In this document: one piece after another, positions 8,628 to 17,465 of the stretch
Layout: the number at the start of each line of letters is the position of its first letter
Numbering within the stretch: position 1 is the stretch's first letter
From: an uncultured Roseovarius sp.
GTDB lineage: Bacteria; Pseudomonadota; Alphaproteobacteria; Rhodobacterales; Rhodobacteraceae
Reading direction: 5' to 3'
NCBI GenBank assembly: GCA_947497295.1
Contig: CANMFU010000001.1
Coordinates: 744,001 to 808,000, forward strand
DNA length: 64,000 nucleotides
Position numbers and translations under genes: made by a program
The notes under the pieces: model-generated
Told to the model about the DNA's origin: nothing
What the model saw: the letters and a program-made list of their open reading frames with translations, nothing else
Databases searched by the model: none

Positions 8628-9369
8628 AGCCCGCTCCGATATAGGCCTCGATCACTTCGGGCGATTTGGATACCGCATCATAATCGCCCTCGGCCAAGAC
8701 CTCGCCGCGGGCGAGGACCGTGATCCGGTCCGAAAGGTTGGCGACGACCGACAGGTTATGCTCGACCATCAGGATCGTGCGGTTCTTCGCCACGCGCTTG
8801 ATCAGCGCCGAAATACGCTCGATATCTTCCTGAGCCATGCCGGCCATCGGCTCGTCCAGCAGCAGCATTTCGGGCTCCAGCGCCAGCGTTGCCGCGATTT
8901 CCAGCGCGCGCTTGCGGCCATAGGATAATTCGGCGGCGCGGTGATGCACGAATTCTGACAGGCCGACCTCGTCGATATATCCGCGCGCCGCGTCGTCAAA
9001 GCGCGTCAGCGATTTCTCCGAGCGCCAGAAATCATAGCTCTCGCCGCGTTTGCGCTGAAGCGCGACGCGCACATTCTGAAGCACGGTCAGATCGGGGAAC
9101 ACCGCCGATATCTGGAACGAGCGGACCATGCCAAGCCGCGCAATTCGCGCGGGAGGCATGCGGGTGATATCGCGCCCCTCGTAGTGGATCGTTCCGCGTG
9201 TCGGCTGTAGAAACTTGGTCAGCAGGTTGAAAAAGGTGGTTTTACCCGCACCGTTAGGGCCGATCAGCGCGTGAATCGTCCCTTTTTCGACCTTGAGATC
9301 GACATCGTTGACGGCCACGAACCCCTTGAACTCTTTGGTGAGGCCGCGCGCCTCGAGTACAATACTCAT
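8620..9369 (-). CDS. ABC transporter ATP-binding protein (LivG family)
   Basis: ATPase subunit of 249 residues from the ATG at 9369 (MSIVLEARGLTKEFKGF). An upstream in-frame ATG at 9507 would add 46 residues with no family similarity, so it is rejected. Walker A is GPNGAGKTTFFN, the signature is LSYGRKRALEIA, and Walker B is MLLLDEPMAGM. It is the first gene of the leftward transporter operon; the promoter must lie in the 366-bp gap shared with the divergent SLC13 gene. Confidence 0.93.
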   Translation of the reverse strand: MSIVLEARGLTKEFKGFVAVNDVDLKVEKGTIHALIGPNGAGKTTFFNLLTKFLQPTRGTIHYEGRDITRMPPARIARLGMVRSFQISAVFPDLTVLQNVRVALQRKRGESYDFWRSEKSLTRFDDAARGYIDEVGLSEFVHHRAAELSYGRKRALEIAATLALEPEMLLLDEPMAGMAQEDIERISALIKRVAKNRTILMVEHNLSVVANLSDRITVLARGEVLAEGDYDAVSKSPEVIEAYIGAGYD

Positions 9370-9735
9370 ATGGCCTTGATCCTTTGCACATCCCGGAAGC
9401 CCACCCGCTTTCAAGTCTGCTGGTGGTTTCTCCAGTTCAGGAATTTCCACGCTAATGTCTGGTTTCAAAATGTAAATAGCGGTTGGACTGTTTGGCGAAA
9501 CCGCCAATGGTTTTGCGCTCGGGTCCAGCTAGGCAAAGCCGGGCTTGTGCGTCATCGCCAAATTTTCATCGGTGCGGACCTGATCCGGCCGTCTGGGCCC
9601 GGTCAGTAAGACCTGCCACTGGCCGGGCCATGCTGGACTGTACACATGGCGGGATTTCCCGCCACAGCTTGCGCATTGAACCGGCCTGCCGGATGTGCGA
9701 ACGTCCGCACATCACCTCCGGGAGGCTGCTGGGCG
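9370..9735. other. Divergent promoter region, no gene seen
   Basis: A 366-bp gap between the leftward liv-type operon and the rightward SLC13 gene. It must contain both promoters. I see no convincing operator repeat, small ORF or RNA in it. The only clear signal is GGGAGG about 12 bases before the SLC13 ATG. Confidence 0.5.
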
Positions 9736-11520
9736 ATGGTCGACCTGATCGGGCAAAACGCCCCCTACGTGGCGTTGGGTATTCTGCTGCTGTTATTCGT
9801 AGCGTTTACGCTGGAGAAATTTCCACCCGAAGTGACTGCGGCGGGGGCGGCGGCGCTCTATATCGTGCTGGGGCTGGTGCCTTACGATCAGGTCATGGGG
9901 GTCTTTTCGAATTCGGCCCCCATCACGATAGGCGCGATGTTCATCGTATCGGGCGCGCTGGTGCGCACCGGGGTGCTGGACGCATTGGCCAATCTGGTCG
10001 TTTCGCGCGCACAGGACCACCCCGTGTTGGCCGTGGGGGCGTTTTTGGTCGCGGCGGTCGCCGCCTCGGCCTTCATGAACAACACGCCGGTTGTGTTGGT
10101 GCTGATCCCGGTGGTCATCCGGCTGGCAAACAGCCTGAAGCTGGCGCCGACGCGGCTGCTGATTCCACTGTCCTACATGGCGATCCTTGGCGGCACCTGC
10201 ACGCTGATCGGGACCTCCACCAACATCATCGTCGACGGCATCGCCCGCGAAAGCGGGATGGCGCCATTTTCGATCTTTGAGATTGCCCCGGTGGGACTGG
10301 CGGCGACGCTGGTGGGCAGCCTGACGTTGCTGATCCTCGGACGATGGCTGCTGCCGCATCGCAAGACGGATGATGGTGCTTCAGGCGACAGCGAAACCCG
10401 GTTCCTGTCGGAAATCACCATCCTTGATGGGTATCCTCACATCGGCCCAGCACTGGGCGAAATCGCTGATTTTGAACGCGACGCTGTCGACGTGAAGGGC
10501 GTCAGGCGGGGCGCCAAGATCAACCGCAGCGATCTGGGTGATTTCATCCTGCAAAAGGGTGACGCGGTGATCGTGGTGACCACCACCTCTGAATTGCTGA
10601 CCTTTGCCGAAAATGCCGGCCTTCGCGTCGGGATGCGGCGTACGTCAGATCTGGACCCGGAGACCGAGCTGTTGACAGTCGAGGCGATCGTGACCCCCAA
10701 GCGTCACACTGTCGGGCGGCGCATCTCGGATCTGGCGCTGGGCCGCACGGCCGGTGTGCGCGTCTTGGGCGCGTTCCGCCAAGGCCATATTGCAGGGGCT
10801 GACCTGTCCAGCGTCCGCCTGCGCCCCGCAGACAAGCTGCTGCTTGAGGGTTCGGCGGAGGGATTTCACGCGCTGGCCGACGTGGGCGACGTGGCTTCGG
10901 TCACACGGCCCTCGGGGCGGGCCTATCGGCGCAGGCAGGCGCCTATAGCGATCGTGGCGCTTCTGGGGATCGTGGTTCTGGCTGCGTTCAACATCATGCC
11001 CATCGGTATCTTGGCGCTGGTTGCGGTGGCGCTGATCGTGATCTTGCGCTGCATCGACAGCGACGAGGCGTGGAATTCCGTCGATGGCTCAATCCTTGTG
11101 TTGATCTTTGCGATGCTCATCATCGGGGCGGGGCTGCAACATACCGGTGCCGTCGAGGTGATCGTCGGTATTCTCACTCCCGCGCTGTCCGGGCTGCCGC
11201 CGTTCCTGACGCTGCTGGCCGTCTATTTCGTTGCGTCCGTGTTGACCGAGGTCGTCACCAACAATGCCGTCGCCGTGGTGTTCACCCCAATTGTCATCGC
11301 CTTGGCGTCCGAACTGGGGGTTGATCCGCGTGCGCTGGCCGTCGCAGTGATGATCGCCGCCAGCGCCAGTTTCGCTACGCCCATCGGCTATCAGACGAAT
11401 ACGCTGGTCTATGGCGCGGGGAATTATCGCTTTACCGATTTTCTGAAAATAGGCGTTCCCATGAACCTGATCGTCGGGTTGACCGCATGTTATGCCATTA
11501 GCATCTTCTTTCCGTTGTAA
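9736..11520 (+). CDS. SLC13/DASS-type anion transporter with TrkA-C (RCK_C) domains
   Basis: Inner-membrane sodium-coupled anion transporter of 594 residues. The start at 9736 (MVDLIGQNAPYVALGI) follows a GGGAGG ribosome-binding site; the in-frame ATG at 9646 adds a cysteine- and proline-rich stretch unlike the family. The N-terminal half has about five hydrophobic segments with the family motifs AFMNNTPVVLVLIPVV and GGTCTLIGTSTNIIVDG. Residues about 210-395 hold two cytosolic TrkA_C-like domains (for example GDFILQKGDAVIVVTT). A second membrane half follows with VLTEVVTNNAVAVVFTPI and FATPIGYQTNTLVYG. Sulfate, dicarboxylates or arsenite-like oxyanions are possible substrates; sequence alone does not decide. 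Confidence 0.9.
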   Translation: MVDLIGQNAPYVALGILLLLFVAFTLEKFPPEVTAAGAAALYIVLGLVPYDQVMGVFSNSAPITIGAMFIVSGALVRTGVLDALANLVVSRAQDHPVLAVGAFLVAAVAASAFMNNTPVVLVLIPVVIRLANSLKLAPTRLLIPLSYMAILGGTCTLIGTSTNIIVDGIARESGMAPFSIFEIAPVGLAATLVGSLTLLILGRWLLPHRKTDDGASGDSETRFLSEITILDGYPHIGPALGEIADFERDAVDVKGVRRGAKINRSDLGDFILQKGDAVIVVTTTSELLTFAENAGLRVGMRRTSDLDPETELLTVEAIVTPKRHTVGRRISDLALGRTAGVRVLGAFRQGHIAGADLSSVRLRPADKLLLEGSAEGFHALADVGDVASVTRPSGRAYRRRQAPIAIVALLGIVVLAAFNIMPIGILALVAVALIVILRCIDSDEAWNSVDGSILVLIFAMLIIGAGLQHTGAVEVIVGILTPALSGLPPFLTLLAVYFVASVLTEVVTNNAVAVVFTPIVIALASELGVDPRALAVAVMIAASASFATPIGYQTNTLVYGAGNYRFTDFLKIGVPMNLIVGLTACYAISIFFPL

Positions 11521-11764
11521 TGGCAGACGCGGTGGCCAGATCTGCTGTATAATTCACCACGCAGGCGGAAGCCGGAACGACAGGTGCCGAGCAGGCGTCA
11601 CGGGCCAGTGCGGCGTACTTGGTCTTTCGCATACCAAATCAGCATTCGGTCCATACGTTCCATATGGGGATGATTGGTTAACAGCCCGGGCCGCGCGGAG
11701 ATTCCCGTCGATCCGGGCATCCCATCTATCCAGCAGGAACATGTCGGCTGGGCACCTGTGGTCT

Positions 11765-12519
11765 TTAGCTTTTACGCCCTTGGACGTGATCCTTTTGCGG
11801 CGCGCTCGGTGTGTCTTCTGGCGCCCATGCTGCGATGATCCAGCGATCAATCCAAGCCAGAGCGACGAGCGACAGACCAAGACCAAGAAAAGCAGCGACG
11901 CGGATCAGGCCCGTCAGGCTGCCCATGTCGACGAGACATACCTTGGCGACGCTCAGTCCGACAGCGATCAGAGCAACGCGCCGGAGGGATCTTGACCGGC
12001 GTCGGACCGCACCCAGCATAAACAGCGCCGAGGCGATCATCAGCGCCACTGTATAGCTATAGAGTTCCGGCGGCGTTGTGCCGGGCACAGGCAGGATATT
12101 GCCACGCCAGAAATGACGTATCTCGAGCTCAATACAAAGCGCGGCCAGCGCGGCACCGGTCCAGAGCAAGCCGGTTCGCATCCGCGCGCCAAGGTGCGTC
12201 AGCAGCAACCATGCCAGCGCCAGCAGCGCTGGGGGCAGCAAATAGCGACCAGAAGCGTGTTGATTATGAGCGGGCCGTGAACCGGCGTCCTTGCAAAGAG
12301 CGGGCTGAACAGGGTTGCGGCGGATCCGACGCAAATCAGGGCCATCGCGCCGAAAAGACCCGCCAGTATCATGTGAACCCGGCGAAAATGCCCTTCGCGG
12401 CGCAACAGTTTCACCTGTCCGCAGGCCGCAATCAGCCAGACGCTGCCGTAAAGCGAGACCTCCCAATCCCCCGAACACTGGCTGTAGGCTGAATCCGTCT
12501 GGGGTAAGGGGAAGTCCAA
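11765..12519 (-). pseudogene. DUF2339 membrane protein remnant, truncated and frameshifted
   Basis: Two adjacent leftward frames read as one hydrophobic protein. The upstream frame (to about 12240) gives SLYGSVWLIAACGQVKLL...LIINTLLVA. The downstream frame continues YLLPPALLALAWLLLT and ends with the DUF2339-like C-terminus VALIAVGLSVAKVCLVDMGS...VALAWIDRWI. Restoring one base near 12242 would give LLVAYLLPPALLA, so a single-base deletion explains the break. DUF2339 proteins are usually several hundred residues longer at the N-terminus; that part is missing. The truncation point lies near an IS-end-like sequence at 12525. Family assignment rests on the C-terminal pattern. Confidence 0.72.
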
Positions 12520-12524
12520 CCTTA

Positions 12525-12546
12525 GGCCGATTTATGCAACAAAGCC
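12525..12546. repeat. IS-terminus-like sequence (solo)
   Basis: The bases GGCCGATTTATGCAACAAAGCC read on the other strand as GGCTTTGTTGCATAAATC, which resembles the terminal inverted repeats of IS5-type and related elements. No transposase or second end is found nearby. It sits exactly between the truncated DUF2339 remnant and the protease-like gene, as expected for a scar of IS-mediated deletion. The element's identity is recalled, not searched. Confidence 0.4.
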
Positions 12547-12578
12547 ACTCGCCTCAGTTGAGGTCTGCAATACCAATT

Positions 12579-13397
12579 ATGAACAACCTGCCCGAGCAGA
12601 CCGATCATCCGCTCAGGGTGGATATGAACGAAGACGCGGCGCGGGCTGTCGTCGAGGCGGTTTGCAAGGCGACAGGGCTTATCGAGTATAGCTCGGGGGC
12701 GGAATTCAAGTCATATGACAGCAGCTTTATTGTTGCCGATGATCTGATCCTGACGAAACGGAATGTGGCAGATATGTTTTCCATGTCGGTGCGCGGGATC
12801 GGACATTTCCTGAAATACGGCTATTCGGCAAGGATCAATTCTTGCCGCGTAAAGGATCGTTGGGATACTGATCCCAGCTCTACGAGGCATGTGACCGAAG
12901 TCGTCATGTTGCACTCGTGGTTTGACCTTGCGCTCTTGCGGATCGAGGAAGGGTTGGGTGGCGTCGGACCATTGTCCTTGTCCATTGCGGATGCCGATAC
13001 GGTTTTTGGCTCGCGCGTCGTCGTTGTAGGGTATTGCTCCAAAAATCCGGACGAGGACGTCGATATTCAGCGACAGGTCATCAGTGAATTCGACAGCAAG
13101 CACAAGTCCCCCGGCTTTGTCGACGCTGTCCAGATCAAGACTTTTGAAGGACGGACCGGACGGGCGCTTGGACATGATAGTTCGACGCTCACGGGAAACT
13201 CGGGGTCGCCGGTGGTCGATCTTCAATCCGGCAGCGTGGTCGGACTTCACTTCAAGGAAAATACTGACGGGCTGAACTGGGCGGTGCCATCATCCGAAAT
13301 TGCGGCTGACACCCGCATGATCGACTCTGGTATTGCGTTCGATAGTGTCGCTTTCGCGCAAGCAGGACCTTGGGAAACAGCCCGGGCTGTCGCATAA
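12579..13397 (+). CDS. Trypsin-like serine protease homologue lacking the catalytic His
   Basis: A 272-residue protein with the chymotrypsin-fold pattern. Residues 50-66 read FIVADDLILTKRNVADM, where active relatives have TNRHVA or TNHHVA. The catalytic His is replaced by Asn62 (codon AAT at 12762-12764, one base from CAT). The Asp116 motif (WFDLALLRI) and the Ser208 motif (GNSGSPVV) are intact. An ATG at 12624 has a better ribosome-binding site (AGGGTGG) and is an alternative start. Homologous domains are often the C-terminal part of longer proteins; a possible IS scar 33 bp upstream suggests the N-terminus was lost. It may be a binding-only pseudoprotease or a gene in decay. No signal peptide is seen. 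Confidence 0.75.
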   Translation: MNNLPEQTDHPLRVDMNEDAARAVVEAVCKATGLIEYSSGAEFKSYDSSFIVADDLILTKRNVADMFSMSVRGIGHFLKYGYSARINSCRVKDRWDTDPSSTRHVTEVVMLHSWFDLALLRIEEGLGGVGPLSLSIADADTVFGSRVVVVGYCSKNPDEDVDIQRQVISEFDSKHKSPGFVDAVQIKTFEGRTGRALGHDSSTLTGNSGSPVVDLQSGSVVGLHFKENTDGLNWAVPSSEIAADTRMIDSGIAFDSVAFAQAGPWETARAVA

Positions 13398-13618
13398 CAG
13401 CATAGCTGCTGCTTGTTTTGATTTGGCACGATCCATGCCGTAGAGCAATCTTATCCCAAATGTCAGACTGCCCGGACGCCGCATTTTCTCTGGAGAAGCG
13501 ACACGATGCCAGTCCGGACACTGGACTGACATATAGGCCTGCGAACCGGGCCGGCATGGAGGGCAACCTACCCTTGCAGAGACGAGCGGGCAGGGCGGGC
13601 AGGACAGCGTAGCAGTTG

Positions 13619-14743
13619 CTATGCGCTGGCCATGGTCTTTCTGAACCGCATCAGAGCGATGATAAAGAAGACGGCGCTGAGCACGGTCATTGTTACCAGG
13701 CTCGGCCAAACTGCCGAAAGTCCGGCGCCGCGATAGAGGATCGCCTGCGCGAACGCGACAAAGTGGGTTGAAGGTGCGGCCTGCATGACGATGCGCAGCC
13801 ATTCGGGTATGCTCTCGATTGGGGTCGTGCTGCCTGACAGGAGGTTCATCACGACAAGCACTGGCAGGGCCAGCAGGCCAAACTGTGGCATCGACGTTGT
13901 GAAGGTCGCCAGCAGTATTCCCAGGCCCGTGACGGAGACCATGTAGATCACCGCGCCAACGACGAAAAGCGTGATGGACCCGGCGACCGGCACGCTCAGA
14001 ACCATTTGCACTACGAACAAAAGTGATAGGATTGCGGCCGCGACAATAGCAAGCCCGTTTGCCCAGATTTTGGCGACCATGATTTCGGACGGGGTGACCG
14101 GCATCACCAGAAGATGCTCAATCGTGCCGTGCTCGCGTTCGCGGATCAGCGCGGCGCCGGTCAGCAGGACCGATAGGATTGTCACGTTGTTGATGACCTG
14201 CATGATGGATGAAAACCATGACGAATTCAGGTTCGGGTTGAACGCAGCGCGGACGACCAGATCGATCGGCAAGACCGTCGCGTCGCCCTTGCGACTGACG
14301 AATTTCGCGACTTCCTCCTGAATAATGTGGCGCAGGAACACGGCCCCGTTGCCGGCATGCGCCATTGCGGTCGCATCGACGACAAGCTGAATTTCCGGCT
14401 GCCGTCCCGCCAGCACATCGGCCTCGAACCGGGGTGGAAAGGTCAGGACAAAGACAAAGCGGCTGTTGTTGAGCGCCGCCTCAGCCTCGTCTGCAGCGAC
14501 TTCCTGAGGCTCCTCGAATTCCGGCGGCAGGACTGCGCCCAGAATACGTCCGCTCAGCTCGGACCGGTCCTGATCGACATAGCCGACGGCGGCGTTTTCC
14601 ACCTCCAGCTTGGCGCCGGTTGCGACGGCGTAAACCGCGTAGCTGAAGATATAGATGATGAGCAGCACGATAACCGGATCGGCCACCAGACTGCGCAGCT
14701 CCTTCAGGCCCAGACGCCAGATGTTTGCAAACCACTGCGCCAC
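13619..14743 (-). CDS. ABC-2 type transporter permease (YhhJ-like)
   Basis: Inner-membrane permease of 374 residues with a GTG start and GGAG just upstream. One N-terminal membrane segment (VADPVIVLLIIYIFSYAVYAV) is followed by a large periplasmic domain (about residues 45-170) and five C-terminal membrane segments, the ABC2_membrane_3 layout. The motif IREREHGTIEHLLVMPVTPSEIMVAKI is the family hallmark. It starts one base after the stop of the RbbA-like gene and is the last gene of a three-gene efflux operon with an HlyD-type adaptor. The substrate (drug, toxin or envelope compound) is unknown. Confidence 0.9.
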   Translation of the reverse strand: MAQWFANIWRLGLKELRSLVADPVIVLLIIYIFSYAVYAVATGAKLEVENAAVGYVDQDRSELSGRILGAVLPPEFEEPQEVAADEAEAALNNSRFVFVLTFPPRFEADVLAGRQPEIQLVVDATAMAHAGNGAVFLRHIIQEEVAKFVSRKGDATVLPIDLVVRAAFNPNLNSSWFSSIMQVINNVTILSVLLTGAALIREREHGTIEHLLVMPVTPSEIMVAKIWANGLAIVAAAILSLLFVVQMVLSVPVAGSITLFVVGAVIYMVSVTGLGILLATFTTSMPQFGLLALPVLVVMNLLSGSTTPIESIPEWLRIVMQAAPSTHFVAFAQAILYRGAGLSAVWPSLVTMTVLSAVFFIIALMRFRKTMASA

Positions 14744-14744
14744 C

Positions 14745-17465
14745 TCACTTCTCCTGCTTTTTCAGCACAGCGACCGCAAGACCGATAAACAGCAGCGCAA
14801 AGAACGCCAGAGCCGCGAAATTGTGCCACAGATCGGCAAAGCCAAGGCCCTTGGTAAAGGTGCCAACGCTGATCTGCTGATACCAGGAGGACGGGAAGGC
14901 GAGGCCGGTCAACCGCCCGATGCCGGAAAGCGACGACACCGGCACCAAGAGGCCAGAGAAGCTGACCGAGGGGACAAGCGCGATCACGATCGCCGCAAAG
15001 ATCGCCGCGACCTGCGTTTGGGTGAAGGTCGACACCAGCAGCCCGAAACCCGTCGCCGCGAACAGATATATAAGCGAGCCGACGATCAAAGCCGTCATTG
15101 AGCCGGTGACAGGCACGCCGAACATGAAATACGCCAGCGCCAGAAGTGTGAAGAGACTCAGGAAAAATATCGTCACATAGGGCAGTTGCTTGCCCAGTAG
15201 AAACTCTGTCCGCGTCACCGGGGTTGCGCGGAAATTGGCGATAGAGCCGGTTTCCTTTTCGCGCACGATTCCCATCGCGGTCATCGCCGCCGGGATCAGG
15301 ATCAGCGTCAGCATGATCACCGACGGGACCACCGCAAAGACGCTTTTGAACGCCTGATTATAGCTGAACCGCGTGGCCAGCCCTGCGGCGGTCGGGTCTG
15401 TCGCGCGGCCCTGTTTCCGCTCGATCTGATCAAAAAAATAGCTGAGCGCGAGGCCTTGAACATAGCCGCGCACCGTCTCGCCGCGAAACGGCATGGCGCC
15501 GTCTATGGTGATTTCCAGTTCGGGCTGTTCTTGTCTTAGTAACGCCTTGCCAAAGCCGGGCGGCACTTCGATGGCAAGCGCCAATTCGCCGCTTTTCAGG
15601 CGCGCATCCATCTCGCCGCCGCTGAAGGCCGGGGGGCGTTCCTGAAAATAGCGAGAGCCGGCAAACGCCTCCAGCAGCTCACGGCTTTCGGCGGTCTGGT
15701 CGCGGTCCAGCGCGGCGTAGGGCAGATCCTCGACGTCGAATGAAATGCCGTAACCGACCGTCAGCATCACCGAAATCGGGCCGATAAACGCGAAAACCAG
15801 CCGCATGGGGTCGCGCAGGATCTCGGTCGTTTCGCGCCGGGCGAACGCCCAGAGCCGCATGATGTCGAACCGGCGCGCCTGTCTTGGCGCTTTGGTAAGC
15901 GTGGGCCGTGACGCGCCTTCAGAGGCATCTCTGGCAGTGTCTGTCGCCTCGCGAAGATAACTGACGAATGCGGCCTCCAGAGTGCTTTCGCCCTTCGAGG
16001 CGATCAATTCATCTGGCGTGCCCACAGCCAGAACACGGCCTGCATGCATGAACGAAATCCGGTCGCAGCGCTCGCCCTCGATCATGAAATGGGTCGACAG
16101 GAAGATCGTCACGCCATCTTTGCGCGACAGCGCGATGAGGTACTGCCAAAAGGCATCGCGCGCTACCGGATCGACGCCGGATGTCGGCTCGTCAAGGATC
16201 AGCACCTCGGGTTTGTGTATCACCGCCACGGCAAGTTGCAGGCGCTGGCGGATGCCCAACGGCAGGTTACCGGGGCGCTGGTCCGCCACGTCTTGCAGAT
16301 CGAAAGCTGCCAGCATTTCCGCAACGCGTGGGGCGCGTTCGGCGATGGGCAAACGGTAAAGCTCGGCGTGCAGATCCAGGTTTTGCCGCACAGTCAATTC
16401 GGAATAGAGCGAGAAGGACTGCGACATATATCCTACGCGCAATCGCGTCGCCATATCGTCCGGGTCCAGCGTCTGGCCGAACAGTAGCGCGCGCCCCTCT
16501 GTTACCGGAATGAGGCCCGTCAGCATCTTCATCGTGACGCTCTTGCCGCATCCGTTCGAGCCCAGAAAGCCAAAGATTTCGCCGGGCGCGATCTGAAACT
16601 CGACATTGTCCACGGCGGTGAAGGTGCCGAACCGTTTGGTCAGGCCTTCGGCCTCGATCGCGGGCGGGCCATCGGCCACCTTGCGCGGAGGAACGACCAC
16701 CTCGACATGCCCCTTGCGCATGGCCTCGGGAAGCAGCGCGACGAACGCTTTTTCCAGCGTCGTTTCGCCCGATATTTTGCGGATTTCGTCGGGCGATCCG
16801 GTCGCAATCACGCGCCCGTCCGACATGGCGGCGATCCAGTCAAAACGCTCGGCCTCGTCCATATAGGCCGTGGCGACGATGACGCTCATCGACGGCCGAT
16901 CTTGGCGGATGCTGTCGATAAGATCCCAGAATTGCGCACGCGCCAGCGCGTCGACGCCTGTTGAAGGCTCGTCCAGGATCAAAAGGTCGGGGTCGTGGAT
17001 GAGCGCCGAACAAAGCGAAACCTTTTGTTTCATTCCGCCTGACAGCTTGCCCGCCGGGCGGTCCGCGAACGGGCTGAGGCCGGTGGCCGCCAATAGGTCC
17101 TTGATACGCGCGGCGCGCTCATCCTCGCCTTGACCAAAGAGCCGCCCAAAGAAATCCAGATTCTCAGAGACCGACAGCGTCGGGTAGAGGTTGCGGCCCA
17201 AACCCTGCGGCATGAAGGCAATGCGATGATTGCAAGCCCGGCGATGCGCGGCGTCCGCGATATCGCCGCCAAGCACATGCGCCGTGCCCTGCTGAATCTC
17301 GCGCACGCCGGCCACGATGGCCAGAAGCGTCGACTTGCCAACGCCATCAGGCCCGATCAACCCCGCCATGGACCCGGCGGGAATGTCCAGTGTCACATCA
17401 TCAAGTGCGGTGACCGCGCCGTATGACTGGCGTAGCCCGCTGACGCTGGCAACAGCGGCGGTCAT
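14745..17465 (-). CDS. RbbA/YhiH-like ABC transporter: two ATPase domains fused to a permease
   Basis: Protein of 906 residues from the ATG at 17465, which overlaps the upstream stop by 4 bases (ATGA). First ATPase domain: Walker A GPDGVGKSTLL, signature LSGGMKQKVSL, Walker B LLILDEPSTGVD. Second ATPase domain: Walker A GSNGCGKSVTM, a degenerate signature LPLGIRQRLQLA, and Walker B VLILDEPTSGVDP; the degenerate signature is normal for this family. The C-terminal third (from about residue 530) is an ABC-2 permease with MRLVFAFIGPISVMLTVGYGI and REKETGSIANFRATPVTRTEF. E. coli RbbA was described as ribosome-associated, but the gene order here (HlyD, RbbA, YhhJ) argues for an export role. Confidence 0.9.
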   Translation of the reverse strand: MTAAVASVSGLRQSYGAVTALDDVTLDIPAGSMAGLIGPDGVGKSTLLAIVAGVREIQQGTAHVLGGDIADAAHRRACNHRIAFMPQGLGRNLYPTLSVSENLDFFGRLFGQGEDERAARIKDLLAATGLSPFADRPAGKLSGGMKQKVSLCSALIHDPDLLILDEPSTGVDALARAQFWDLIDSIRQDRPSMSVIVATAYMDEAERFDWIAAMSDGRVIATGSPDEIRKISGETTLEKAFVALLPEAMRKGHVEVVVPPRKVADGPPAIEAEGLTKRFGTFTAVDNVEFQIAPGEIFGFLGSNGCGKSVTMKMLTGLIPVTEGRALLFGQTLDPDDMATRLRVGYMSQSFSLYSELTVRQNLDLHAELYRLPIAERAPRVAEMLAAFDLQDVADQRPGNLPLGIRQRLQLAVAVIHKPEVLILDEPTSGVDPVARDAFWQYLIALSRKDGVTIFLSTHFMIEGERCDRISFMHAGRVLAVGTPDELIASKGESTLEAAFVSYLREATDTARDASEGASRPTLTKAPRQARRFDIMRLWAFARRETTEILRDPMRLVFAFIGPISVMLTVGYGISFDVEDLPYAALDRDQTAESRELLEAFAGSRYFQERPPAFSGGEMDARLKSGELALAIEVPPGFGKALLRQEQPELEITIDGAMPFRGETVRGYVQGLALSYFFDQIERKQGRATDPTAAGLATRFSYNQAFKSVFAVVPSVIMLTLILIPAAMTAMGIVREKETGSIANFRATPVTRTEFLLGKQLPYVTIFFLSLFTLLALAYFMFGVPVTGSMTALIVGSLIYLFAATGFGLLVSTFTQTQVAAIFAAIVIALVPSVSFSGLLVPVSSLSGIGRLTGLAFPSSWYQQISVGTFTKGLGFADLWHNFAALAFFALLFIGLAVAVLKKQEK

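Noticed and set aside
14745-17465. Degenerate second ABC signature as evidence of a broken RbbA-like protein
   Set aside because: LPLGIRQRL in the second ATPase domain is normal for the RbbA/YhiH family, and the Walker motifs are intact.
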